From the NCBI GenBank assembly GCA_937951485.1, contig CALEDJ010000068.1, positions 1 through 64,000 on the forward strand: DNA of 64,000 nucleotides. The letters are read 5' to 3'. The stretch's first letter is position 1, and every line of letters begins with the position of its first letter. The notes under the pieces were generated by a model. It searched no databases, was not told the DNA's origin, and saw nothing but the letters and a program-made list of their open reading frames with translations. Positions 36,023 through 44,155 of this stretch are shown piece after piece. The stretch is from an uncultured bacterium. GTDB taxonomy: Bacteria; Hydrogenedentota; Hydrogenedentia; Hydrogenedentales; CAILVY01. The translations under genes were made by a program, and so were the position numbers.

Positions 36023-36904
36023 TCATTTGGACAGCGCCGCGATGATGCCATTTACGTGGGCCACGTCCCGTTCCAGCACCCGAATCCGTTCTTCGCCTTC
36101 GGCGAATTTCCCCAACGACTCGTCCTCAATGCACAGGTCGCCCGCATATCCCGCCGCGTGCAGCACACGCGCCACGCGCGCATGGTCCACATCGCCCTCA
36201 TCCAGCGGGCAGACATAACGCCCGTATTCCCAGCCCGCCTCGCGTGTCTGCTCGCGCATTTCCGCGGGGTAGCATATGTTTTTCAAGTGCGTGTGCTTCG
36301 CATGCGGCGCCAGCACAGCGAGAATACCATACACCTCGGACAACGGATAGCCGCGCCAGTAGAAATTCCCGGTGTCCATCGTTACGCCCAGGCGGTCGGA
36401 CCCGACCCTCAGGAACACATTCAGCAGAAACGCGAGGTTATTGCCCTGGAAGCCGTGGTTTTCAATGCCCATCGTCACGCTGAGGCCCGATGTCATTTCC
36501 AACGCTGCGCCCAGTCCGTCCGCAAAAAGGCGCACCCGATCCTCGAAGTTCAGTTCGCGCTCGCGCGACATGTAGGAGTCAATGCGGATATTGTCCATGC
36601 CGAGGATCGCGGCCAATTCCAGCGCCCGCGCCACCCACCGTGCGTTCTCTTTCGCGTCGCCCGCGCTGAAATCCCGCGCCGTCAGAAAACTGCACGGCCG
36701 CACATCCAGCCCGTTCAGATGTTTGCGGTAGGCGGCGGCATCCTCATCCGTCACCAGGCGAATCCGCTCCCGCGCATCCATGCGCATCACTTCAAAGGTC
36801 GCCGACAGTTCAATTTCAACGGCATTGACGCCCAATTGGCGTATCCCCTCGATGGGGGTGGGAAATGTATCGAAAAGCATACAATCGCGGATAGAACAGT
36901 ACAT
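36023..36904 (-). CDS. Xylose-isomerase-like TIM-barrel sugar isomerase/epimerase
   Basis: 293 residues from ATG 36904 with AGGAG eight to nine bases upstream; the frame to 36931 adds nothing conserved. AP-endonuclease-2-type barrel: NAVEIELSA, DNIRIDSYMS, VTMGIENHGFQGN, GVTMDTGNFYW, AKHTHLKNICY and DLCIEDES carry the Glu/Asp/His residues that usually bind a metal. It probably isomerises or epimerises a sugar or sugar phosphate. It lies 44 bases upstream of hydB on the same strand, so it may share its transcript, an unexpected partner. Confidence 0.85.
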   Translation of the reverse strand: MYCSIRDCMLFDTFPTPIEGIRQLGVNAVEIELSATFEVMRMDARERIRLVTDEDAAAYRKHLNGLDVRPCSFLTARDFSAGDAKENARWVARALELAAILGMDNIRIDSYMSRERELNFEDRVRLFADGLGAALEMTSGLSVTMGIENHGFQGNNLAFLLNVFLRVGSDRLGVTMDTGNFYWRGYPLSEVYGILAVLAPHAKHTHLKNICYPAEMREQTREAGWEYGRYVCPLDEGDVDHARVARVLHAAGYAGDLCIEDESLGKFAEGEERIRVLERDVAHVNGIIAALSK

Positions 36905-37337
36905 AACCGAATCTCCTGTGTGGCGCCCCAATCAAACGGTTGGCGGTAGTTTATGACGCCATCCGCATGATAAGCAACCTTGAGGTTCCAGCGGGAATCC
37001 GGCGCCGTTTGGCAACGAAAGCCCCCTTGGGAGTGCGCAAGCCATGCTTGCGCCTTTTCACCTCTGCCAACAACGAGGCGGAATGCGGAGACTGTGTCGC
37101 CCTTTCTTTAGCAGTGATGCGTCGCACAGCGCCGCTGAGCGAAGGTAATCTGAAGTCACGACGGTCATGATGTCCGCGATTGCTTCGCTTCGCTCGCAAG
37201 GAGGAGGATGCAGGGTTGGCCGGGTAGATTCAGAATTGTTGTATTTCCAGGAAAGTGCGTTTCCTTTCTTTTTTGAATCGCCGCCGAAGCCGCTGGGGAA
37301 CTCGCAATGCCGATGAGGCGATACCGGTTGGGCGGGG
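36905..37337. other. Intergenic region with a REP-like fragment
   Basis: No convincing gene; short frames lack ribosome sites. The stretch ATTGCTTCGCTTCGCTCGCA around 37178-37197 matches the REP-like dispersed sequence theme common in bacterial intergenic DNA. CATAAACT with TTGCTT upstream (minus strand, near 36950-36985) is a weak promoter candidate for the isomerase-hydrogenase operon. Confidence 0.35.
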
Positions 37338-37784
37338 TCAACCCTGGAGGTTGAGCATGGCCGCGCCGTGCGGGTTTGGCGGTGTGGGTGCATGCGGCGC
37401 GGTTTCACGAGCGAGTTTCTCAAAAACCTCCTGCCAGGTGTCGCGCATGGCGGTCATCATCGTGATGCATTCGTCCAAGGGGCGGACATCCTTGCGGATG
37501 TTTGCGGACACCAGCAGGTGCTGGAAGTATTCATAGAGCCGGTCGAGGTTTTGGGCGATTTCACCGGTGTTCATGTTGAGCGCGCCGCGGAGTTCCGCAA
37601 TGATTTCCTGGGCGCGGATAAGGTTCTTGTGGACGGATTCGGTCTTGCCCTTTTCCATCTGCCGCCTGGCTTCTTCGGCGCGCTTGATGGCGCCGTTGAA
37701 GAGCATGACAATCAGTTTTCCCTGGGATGCCGTTTCCACATCCACCCTGGTGTAGGCGTCCAGTTTCGGTGCGATTGCCGACAT
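37338..37784 (-). CDS. fliS: Flagellar export chaperone FliS
   Basis: 148 residues. Typical sequence: AYTRVDVETASQGKLIVMLFNGAIKRAEEAR, then the four-helix bundle with NLDRLYEYFQHLLVSANIRKD and TWQEVFEKL (quoted in parts). It binds flagellin C-termini and prevents early polymerisation in the cytoplasm. GGGAGG precedes the ATG. It lies 26 bases after fliD on the same strand. The C-terminal ~18 residues are Pro/Ala/His-rich and not part of the fold. Confidence 0.92.
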   Translation of the reverse strand: MSAIAPKLDAYTRVDVETASQGKLIVMLFNGAIKRAEEARRQMEKGKTESVHKNLIRAQEIIAELRGALNMNTGEIAQNLDRLYEYFQHLLVSANIRKDVRPLDECITMMTAMRDTWQEVFEKLARETAPHAPTPPNPHGAAMLNLQG

Positions 37785-37810
37785 GTCGTTCCTCCCGATG
37801 TTGCCGCTGA

Positions 37811-39538
37811 TTAGAAACGCAGGAAGTTCTGTGACAGGCTTGCCAGAGAATTGTTCTGCGCCTGAAAACTGGCGGACATCTGTTCGAGCCGCGTGAATTG
37901 GCGGCGCAGGCGCGTTTCACGTTGCTGGAGGCGGTCCTCGATACGCGCGCGCTGATCATTCAATAGCCGAATCTGCTGGTCAATGGACCCGTTGGTGCGG
38001 ATGCGGCTGTTGAGATACCCGGTGATACCGGTGGCTTCCTCAAGATACTGGAAGAAGAGGTCGGCGACGCCGTTGCCGCCGATATTGGTGAACAGTGCTT
38101 CCACGTTTGCGCGCCCGGTACGCAGCGCCTCGCGGAATTTGTCTTCATCCAGGCGCAGTTGCGCCGAAGCGGCGGGATCGAAGTCCGTGCCGGTGGTGAT
38201 GCCGATGTCGGCCAGGCTCCGGAAATCGCCGGAAATGCCGCTGATTTGAATGAAGATGTTCTGCCGCAGAAAGGTTTCTATGTTGCGCAGGCCGCCGTCG
38301 CCGGCCAGCGCGCCGCCGGTGGCGGTCAGTTCACGCAGGCGGCTGACCGATGTGTTGAATTCCTCAATAAAAGCGCGCACCCCCTCAATGATTTTGTCGT
38401 CATCGGAAGAGACAGTCACCGTGCTCGTACCGACGCTGAGGAAGTTCAGGGTGACGCCGCCGATGGCATCGGCCACTTCATTGGTGTTGCGGGTCTGCAT
38501 CGGCCCGCCATTGATGGTGAACTGGGAATCCCTGCCGGCGGTCTGGACCGCTGTGTCCAGGTTCATGATGGACAGGAAATTGCTCGTATCGCCGGCACGG
38601 CCAAAACTGATGGTGCGACTGCCGAGCGTCTTTGAAACTACCCGGATGGTGTCTGTCGAGGCGTCATAACTGGCGGTGACGCCGGCATCGGAACTGTTGA
38701 TTCGTTGGATCACATCCATAACGCTGTCCGTCGCGGGGTCCACCGAAATCTCTATTCCGTTGATGGTAAAGACCCCGCCAGTCACAGGACCGCCCGCGAA
38801 ATTGACGGCGTTCATCTCAGTTGCCACGTTCACCGCGCCGAGGTGCCGCGTGCTTGTTACGGCGGTAGCGCCGTTGGTGTCGGTGTATTGCGTCGCGCCG
38901 GTGACGGCGATGGCGCTCAGAAAGTTGCTGGTATCGTTCGTCGCGCCGAAATTGATGATGCTGGTGTCGCCCGGTGTTGCATTGGCGATGAGCACCTTGT
39001 CCGTGCCGGCGTCATAGGTGGCGGTGACCCCTGCGGCGCTGGCGTTGATGGCGGCCAGAATATCGTTCAGACTGTCCGTGTCGGGATCAATGGTGAATTC
39101 GACGCCATTGATGCTGAATGTGCCCGCCTGCACCCCGATGGTCATGCCGCTGCCAGTCAAAGGGCTGTCCGGATTAATGGCCGCGCCAATGACGCCGCTG
39201 CTCCCGGCCACCGTCGCGCTGGCCATTTGAATCACATTGACTTCAAAAGAACCCAGGACCGGGTTGGGCGCTGAAATCTGGGAGGTGAGCACCTTTTCGT
39301 CGTTGGAGGCCGTCTTGAACGCATAGAACACGCTGCTGAGCCGAAAATCCTGCACGCGGTTGCGCAACGCAAGCAGTTGGGTGCGAATGCCCCGGATGGC
39401 GTTTCGCTGGTCTTCCAGCAGCCGGAGGCGATTGTCCACGCGGCGGATGGGCGCGCGCTCCAATTCCATCAACTGCCGGATGATGGTATTGGAGTCCAGC
39501 CCTGAGATCAGTCCGCCCGCGCTGAATGCACCGCCCAT
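37811..39538 (-). CDS. fliD: Flagellar filament cap protein FliD
   Basis: 575 residues. N-terminal FliD domain (FSAGGLISGLDSNTIIRQLM, LGSFEVNVIQMASA) and C-terminal domain ending in a coiled coil (IDQQIRLLNDQRARIEDRLQ, LEQMSASFQAQNNSLASL), as needed for the cap that folds flagellin at the filament tip. In between are two similar blocks, residues about 139-212 and 256-328, each with FSING/FTING, a DP-T-DS motif and DTSNFLS. GGGAGG lies seven bases before ATG. A sigma-28-like promoter is upstream. No other flagellar genes are in the window, so the rest must lie elsewhere. Confidence 0.92.
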   Translation of the reverse strand: MGGAFSAGGLISGLDSNTIIRQLMELERAPIRRVDNRLRLLEDQRNAIRGIRTQLLALRNRVQDFRLSSVFYAFKTASNDEKVLTSQISAPNPVLGSFEVNVIQMASATVAGSSGVIGAAINPDSPLTGSGMTIGVQAGTFSINGVEFTIDPDTDSLNDILAAINASAAGVTATYDAGTDKVLIANATPGDTSIINFGATNDTSNFLSAIAVTGATQYTDTNGATAVTSTRHLGAVNVATEMNAVNFAGGPVTGGVFTINGIEISVDPATDSVMDVIQRINSSDAGVTASYDASTDTIRVVSKTLGSRTISFGRAGDTSNFLSIMNLDTAVQTAGRDSQFTINGGPMQTRNTNEVADAIGGVTLNFLSVGTSTVTVSSDDDKIIEGVRAFIEEFNTSVSRLRELTATGGALAGDGGLRNIETFLRQNIFIQISGISGDFRSLADIGITTGTDFDPAASAQLRLDEDKFREALRTGRANVEALFTNIGGNGVADLFFQYLEEATGITGYLNSRIRTNGSIDQQIRLLNDQRARIEDRLQQRETRLRRQFTRLEQMSASFQAQNNSLASLSQNFLRF

Positions 39539-39611
39539 AATGCGGCCTCCCGTGCCCTGTTACATCCTGGCGCATCGCGCCGCCTTTCAGCGTGATACGC
39601 CTTATCCCCTA

Positions 39612-39639
39612 ATATCGGCAGTTATGCCGCCATTCTTTA
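39612..39639 (-). promoter_or_regulatory. Sigma-28 (FliA)-type promoter of fliD-fliS
   Basis: Minus strand TAAAGAAT (39632-39639), 12-base spacer, GCCGATAT (39612-39619). The established FliA consensus is TAAAGTTT-N11-GCCGATAA, so the -10 matches in seven of eight bases and the -35 has the full TAAAG. The -10 lies about 75 bases before fliD. Confidence 0.65.
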
Positions 39640-39767
39640 GCATGGTTGACAAGAATGAACCATCGGATCGCAAAATTTACGTTTTTCTCAGAATAAGCAA
39701 TTCGTTGTTGTGGCGAGGTCAGGAGACCTGCCACCACAGTTAAACCGCTGCTGCAAATCTTTCTGGC

Positions 39768-40922
39768 CTATCTGAACGAGGCGCTCATATCCGCCTCAAT
39801 CCTTCGCACATCGCCCTTGACGAACTTCGATTCCGCGATCATGGCTTTGAGTTTGGCCTCGTAGGCTGCGCCGTCCAAAGGCAATGAAACGGTCTGCCCG
39901 GTCCAAGCGGAATAGAGCATGGCGTTGGCCAATTCGACGGACCGGGCCCCTTCCGTGGCCGGTGCAACGAGGGGTTTGCCGTCCAGGATCGCCTCCACAA
40001 AATTCTGGGCGACGTCCACGTGATTGCGCGATGTGCCGCGCACCGGGATTTCCACCTGCCATGTTTCGGGTCGGGAGAAACCGTCGGTGGCGGTCTTGCT
40101 GTGGGTGCGGGCATCCACTTCGTTCCGCTGGAAGCGGATTTTGCCGCCTTCAAAGATCAGGTTGCCCCGGTCCCCGGCAATTTCAAGGCGGTCTGTGCCC
40201 GGCGCTTCGCCGGTGGTGGCGATGAAGACGCCCGTTGCGCCGTTTTCGTATTCAAGATAGGCGGTGACTTCGTCTTCTGTCTCGATGGCGTGATACTTGC
40301 CGAAACCGCAGAAGGCGTGCACCCGGGCGGGCATGCCGCCAATCCACTGGAGCAGGTCCAGGTTGTGCGGGCATTGGTTCAACAGCACGCCGCCGCCTTC
40401 GCCTTTCCAGGTGGCGCGCCAGCCCCCGGAGGCGTAATAGGCCTCGGTGCGGTACCATGCCGTAATCACCCAGTTGATCCGCTGAATGCAGCCCAGTTCA
40501 CCCTGATCCACCAGTTGCTTTATCTTTTTGAACTCCGGATAGGTCCGCATCTGGAACATCACGGAGAAGATTTGCTTGGGGTTCTTGTGCGCGGCAAGCA
40601 GGCGCTGACAATCCGCCTTGTGCACCGAAATGGGCTTTTCCACCAGCACATGCAGGCCCTGTTCCAGGGCGTCCATGCCGATGGTGGTATGGTCATAGTG
40701 CGGGGTCGCGATGATGACAGCATCCACTTCCCCCGATCGAATCAGCGCGGCGCTGTCGGAAAAGACCTTTATCTGACCGCCTTCAAAGCGTTTCAGGCGA
40801 TCAGGATCAATATCACACACTGCCGTCAGGGTCGCCCGCGCCACCTCCCCTTTGCTTAAATACCGACAATGCTCCGACCCCATCCCCCCCACACCAATGA
40901 CGCCAATGCGCACATTTTCCAT
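39768..40922 (-). CDS. Gfo/Idh/MocA-family NAD(P)-dependent oxidoreductase
   Basis: 384 residues. N-terminal Rossmann fold with IGVIGVGGMGSEHCRYL (7-23), ATPHYDHTTIGMDALEQG and the family's LVEKPIS (Lys of the EKP motif), then the alpha/beta C-terminal domain (GGVLLNQCPHNLDLLQWIGG with the conserved His). It oxidises or reduces a sugar or cyclitol hydroxyl. It follows the ThuA gene by six bases, a pairing seen in planctomycete-type genomes where ThuA and Gfo/Idh proteins handle unusual sugars. Confidence 0.92.
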   Translation of the reverse strand: MENVRIGVIGVGGMGSEHCRYLSKGEVARATLTAVCDIDPDRLKRFEGGQIKVFSDSAALIRSGEVDAVIIATPHYDHTTIGMDALEQGLHVLVEKPISVHKADCQRLLAAHKNPKQIFSVMFQMRTYPEFKKIKQLVDQGELGCIQRINWVITAWYRTEAYYASGGWRATWKGEGGGVLLNQCPHNLDLLQWIGGMPARVHAFCGFGKYHAIETEDEVTAYLEYENGATGVFIATTGEAPGTDRLEIAGDRGNLIFEGGKIRFQRNEVDARTHSKTATDGFSRPETWQVEIPVRGTSRNHVDVAQNFVEAILDGKPLVAPATEGARSVELANAMLYSAWTGQTVSLPLDGAAYEAKLKAMIAESKFVKGDVRRIEADMSASFR

Positions 40923-40928
40923 GACTGG

Positions 40929-41789
40929 CTACTCCTTTGTCGGCGGTTCCTCGATGGTCTTCGGCACGACTGCCTCATAATTGGGGTCGGCCATCAGGTC
41001 ACCCTTGCCGCTCGCCCACAGGAGGTTATCAATGACGAGTTGCTGGAACTTGGGGTTTTCCCATACGTCTTCGCGGTGGCCGAGGGCGTTGTACAGGACG
41101 CGGCCTTCGCCGTAGGCGCTGCACCAGATAATGGGATAACTTGGCATATCATACATTTTCTGGCGTTGGCGTTCCTTGCCGGGGTCCAGCAGGGCCAACA
41201 CATGCATGGTTTTCGTGTTCAGGTTTTCACTGATGTACCATTCATCCTGCAGCGACCAGCCGTCCTCGAGATTGGCGATGGCGGGATGCCCGGGGCTGAC
41301 AACCCGCAGGGTCCCCTTGAACTGCTGGCCATGAGTCTTGAACTCGCCGCCTATCATCTCTACATACGGCGAGATGACACCGTCTTTGGAGTGAAAACTG
41401 TCGTTGGCGCTGTGGTATCCCACAAATCCGCCGCCCCCCTTGATCCATTCCAGCAGTTCCGCCAGGCCGTTCGGCCCCATGGGCGGATGGCCGTCGGTGC
41501 CGGGTTCCGTCAGGTCGCCGGTGGTGTAGAAGATGACCACATCGTAGTTCTTCAGATTCTCGGCGTTGACGAATCCGGCGTCCTTGGTGATGGTGATGGT
41601 CGCACCGATGCGCTCGGCGATTTCCGCCATGATTCGCTCGGAATGCGCGGGCTGATCGCCGTCGCGCTTGACGACGCTGTGTTCAAAGCCCGACGACTTG
41701 GTGAGGTATAGCAGGCGCAGCGGGGCGTCCGCCCACGCCCCCGTGCACAATGCGAAGGTCATGGCCGATAGCAGGATTCTGCTTGTCAT
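40929..41789 (-). CDS. Exported ThuA-domain protein
   Basis: 286 residues from ATG 41789, chosen because AAGGAG lies upstream and a signal peptide (MTSRILLSAMTFALCTGAWA) begins there; the frame to 41951 has no such features. The ThuA class-I-glutamine-amidotransferase-like fold is visible: LLYLTKSSGFEHSVVKRD, YDVVIFYTTGDLTEPG, GGGFVGYHSANDSFHSKDG and PIIWCSAYGEGRVLYNALGHREDVW (quoted in parts). ThuA proteins take part in disaccharide utilisation, though the reaction is not settled. Probably one operon with the Gfo/Idh gene. Confidence 0.9.
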   Translation of the reverse strand: MTSRILLSAMTFALCTGAWADAPLRLLYLTKSSGFEHSVVKRDGDQPAHSERIMAEIAERIGATITITKDAGFVNAENLKNYDVVIFYTTGDLTEPGTDGHPPMGPNGLAELLEWIKGGGGFVGYHSANDSFHSKDGVISPYVEMIGGEFKTHGQQFKGTLRVVSPGHPAIANLEDGWSLQDEWYISENLNTKTMHVLALLDPGKERQRQKMYDMPSYPIIWCSAYGEGRVLYNALGHREDVWENPKFQQLVIDNLLWASGKGDLMADPNYEAVVPKTIEEPPTKE

Positions 41790-42009
41790 GGCGTGATTCT
41801 CCTTATATGGTTGGGCAGCAATTTCCGGTTGCGCTGGTGCGCAGCGACAGGGGTAGATTAGAAGCCTCGGAGGGGGAAATGCAAGCCGTTGACCGGAAGA
41901 CAGCGTGGGAGATGATGCTGGCCGGGAAAGGCGAAATAGAAGACTGCTCAAACAGCGTCATACAGCGACAAGACACAAAGAGAAGCAATCCCATGATGAA
42001 CATGCGGGC

Positions 42010-42162
42010 TTACTCGTAGTGCGTCCACATACGGAGCACTTTTACGATGTGCTCTTCTTTGACGACCTGATAGACCAGCCGGTGCTGGATATTGACGCGA
42101 TGCGCGTATGCCCCGGCAAGGTCGCCCACCGGTTTTTCATGTTGAGGCAGCCCTTTCCTGTT
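42010..42162 (-). pseudogene. 3' remnant of a Txe/YoeB-type toxin gene
   Basis: The last ~50 residues before the stop at 42010 (HEKPVGDLAGAYAHRVNIQH followed by RLVYQV, then VLRMWTHYE) match the C-terminal half of YoeB/Txe toxins including the terminal His-Tyr. Upstream sequence at once becomes the end of the purine permease gene, so the N-terminal half and any antitoxin are gone. No start codon with a ribosome site serves this frame. Confidence 0.65.
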
Positions 42163-42167
42163 GAACC

Positions 42168-43535
42168 TTACTGCAGAAATGCGTAGCGCGCGACAAGGGC
42201 CGCCGCGATGATGTACATGATCGGATGGACCTCGCGCCAGCGGCCGCTGACGGTCTTGATCGCCGCGTAGGAGATGCACCCGGCGGCGACGCCTTCCGTG
42301 ATGCCGTAGCCGAAGACCATCATCACAATGGTGAAGAAAGCGGGCAGGCTTTCTGTCACATCATCCCACTTCACCTTGCGCAGGGGCGCAAGCATGAGAA
42401 AGCCCACCACAATCAGGGCGGGTGCCACCGCCGGATACATCCCGACATACCCGCCCTCAATGCCCAGCGCTGCGTAGTAGGCGGGGCCGATGTCGGTTCC
42501 CGCGATGGCCACCACCGGGGCCAACGCAATCGCCGCCACGAAACACGCCGCTGTGACGACCGCCGCCAAGCCGGTGCGGGCACCCGCCGCAACGCCCGTG
42601 GCGCTTTCAATGTAACTGGTCACCGTGGAAGTGCCGAGAAGCGCGCCGGTGCAGGTGGCGAGGGCATCGGAGAAAAACGCGCGTTCCGCGCGCGGCAATT
42701 TTCCGTCTTCCTTGATATACCCGGCTTGGGTACCCACGCCCACCAGCGTGCCGACGGTGTCGAAGAGGTCCAGGAAAAAAAAGAGCAGAATTGCTGCCAG
42801 CGCGTCCCGCCACCGCGCAATCAGTTCGCCGAAATTCAGGCGGCCCACCGTCGCCAGTGAGAGCGGCGTGCGTTGCAAATGAAACGGCAGCACGCCTGTG
42901 ATCAGGCCTGCCGCGATGGTGGCCAACAAGCCCACCAGGATAGCCCCGCGAAAGCCCCGCGCCATCAGCGCCGCGGTGAAGAGCACCCCCGCCAGGGCCA
43001 GGAGCGGCGCGCCGTGGTGCAAGTCGCCCAGTTTGACCATCGTGCTCGAACTCAGCACGACAATGCCCGACCATTGAAGCCCCACAAACGCGATAAACAG
43101 CCCGATGGCCGGTCCGATGGCGTTTTTCAGGCATTCCGGAAAGACCTCCAGGATTTTTTCGCGGGTGCGGAACAGGGAGATGAAGACAAAAAGCACGCCG
43201 GAAATGAAGACAATGGCCAGGCCCGCCTGCCAACTGAAACCCATGCCGAGGCAGATGGTGAACGAGAACAGGAAATTTTCGCCCATGCCCGGCGCAAGCG
43301 CGAAAGGATAACACGCAATCAGGCCCATGAAGAGGCAGCCCAGCGCCGCCGAGAGGCATGTCGCCACCAGCACCGCCCCGAAATCCATCCCCGCCATCGC
43401 AAGCACCGTCGGCTGCACAAAAACGATGTAACTCATCGTGGCGAAGGTGGTCAGTCCGCCGATCAGTTCCCGGCGTACGGTCGAACCCGCCTGCTGCACC
43501 CCGAAAAAGCGATCCAGACCGGTAATCATAGGCAT
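42168..43535 (-). CDS. Purine (adenine/guanine/hypoxanthine) permease, NCS2 AzgA-like family
   Basis: 455 residues, about 12 membrane segments. Family signatures: RRELIGGLTTFATMSYIVFV near the N-terminus, FALAPGMGENFLFSF, FLDLFDTVGTLVG and SATGVAAGARTGLAAV. It imports purine bases with protons. The gene begins MPMITGLDRFFG, usual for the family. Its stop lies six bases from the toxin remnant, yet the C-terminus (IIAAALVARYAFLQ) looks complete. Confidence 0.92.
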   Translation of the reverse strand: MPMITGLDRFFGVQQAGSTVRRELIGGLTTFATMSYIVFVQPTVLAMAGMDFGAVLVATCLSAALGCLFMGLIACYPFALAPGMGENFLFSFTICLGMGFSWQAGLAIVFISGVLFVFISLFRTREKILEVFPECLKNAIGPAIGLFIAFVGLQWSGIVVLSSSTMVKLGDLHHGAPLLALAGVLFTAALMARGFRGAILVGLLATIAAGLITGVLPFHLQRTPLSLATVGRLNFGELIARWRDALAAILLFFFLDLFDTVGTLVGVGTQAGYIKEDGKLPRAERAFFSDALATCTGALLGTSTVTSYIESATGVAAGARTGLAAVVTAACFVAAIALAPVVAIAGTDIGPAYYAALGIEGGYVGMYPAVAPALIVVGFLMLAPLRKVKWDDVTESLPAFFTIVMMVFGYGITEGVAAGCISYAAIKTVSGRWREVHPIMYIIAAALVARYAFLQ

Positions 43536-43734
43536 GACTTCCTATCACGAAGGGATATCCCTTGACCCGCCGCGCTGCATACCCCCGTGCCCTGTGAAGC
43601 AATCCCGCCGCATTGTACGTCGCGGGACGGGGCTTTGTAAAACAGCCGAAAGGAGATGAATATTGGATGATCATGCTCGGTACTGTCCAAAATATTCTGA
43701 GTTCTGAGAAAAGTCTTTTGTCATATCAATCTTC

Positions 43735-43835
43735 CCCCTCACCCCATCCCTCTCCCAGTGGGAGAGGGTGTACATGGCCAAACCTGAGACATGCTGTTGC
43801 TCCCTCTCCCTCCGGGAGAGGGGTGGGGTGAGGGG
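43735..43835. repeat. 101-bp inverted repeat with CTCTCCC/GGGAGAG arms
   Basis: Left arm CCCCTCACCCCATCCCTCTCCC (given here in two parts: CCCCTCACCCC and ATCCCTCTCCC, 43735-43756) mirrors the right arm GGGAGAGG GGTGGGGTGAGGGG (43814-43835). Two inner hairpins of the CTCTCCCnnnGGGAGAG type lie between. This matches a palindromic repeat theme known to be dispersed in many bacterial genomes. Confidence 0.75.
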
Positions 43836-43988
43836 AAAGAGAACAGGACGCCCTGGTACACGGGTCAATGATGTCTCAGGAATTCCCACGGAAAGGTTTG
43901 CGTATGGGATACCCCCCGCATCATCTTGGTTCAACAGGATTTTCCAAGGGTTTTGGGCATGGTCTTTCACCATCCCTGATAACCTGTT

Positions 43989-44015
43989 TTGGACAACACT
44001 GGATTATGCTATACT
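43989..44015 (+). promoter_or_regulatory. Candidate gltA promoter with extended -10
   Basis: TTGGAC (43989-43994), 15-base spacer, TATACT (44010-44015) preceded by TGC, giving an extended -10 TGCTATACT. The same nine bases occur upstream of the DUF362 gene. The leader to gltA would be about 135 bases. Confidence 0.5.
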
Positions 44016-44112
44016 TTTCTCCTGCTGAGATGTGCTGCGCCAACGACCACGAAGGGAACGAATTGCCGTCAGCAGCGGTTTGCCCGGTGTCTTGAGGTGT
44101 TTCAGATTGAAG

Positions 44113-44135
44113 GGGTCGGCCGGAGAGGCCGACCC
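44113..44135 (+). promoter_or_regulatory. Stem-loop in the gltA leader
   Basis: GGGTCGGCC (44113-44121), loop GGAGA, GGCCGACCC (44127-44135): an exact 9-bp stem ending nine bases before the AGGAGG ribosome site. No T-run follows, so it is not a standard terminator; it could affect mRNA stability or translation. Confidence 0.6.
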
Positions 44136-44155
44136 AGGCTTGCAGGAGGATGCTC

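Larger units (their letters stand above)
43536..44155. other. 620-bp intergenic region upstream of gltA
   Basis: No gene supported. From left to right it contains a large inverted repeat (43735-43835), a promoter candidate (43989-44015) and a stem-loop (44113-44135), listed separately. The rest shows nothing I can name. Confidence 0.5.

Noticed and set aside
43671-43973. 100-residue minus-strand frame
   Set aside because: Consists of translated palindromic repeat and lacks a ribosome site.
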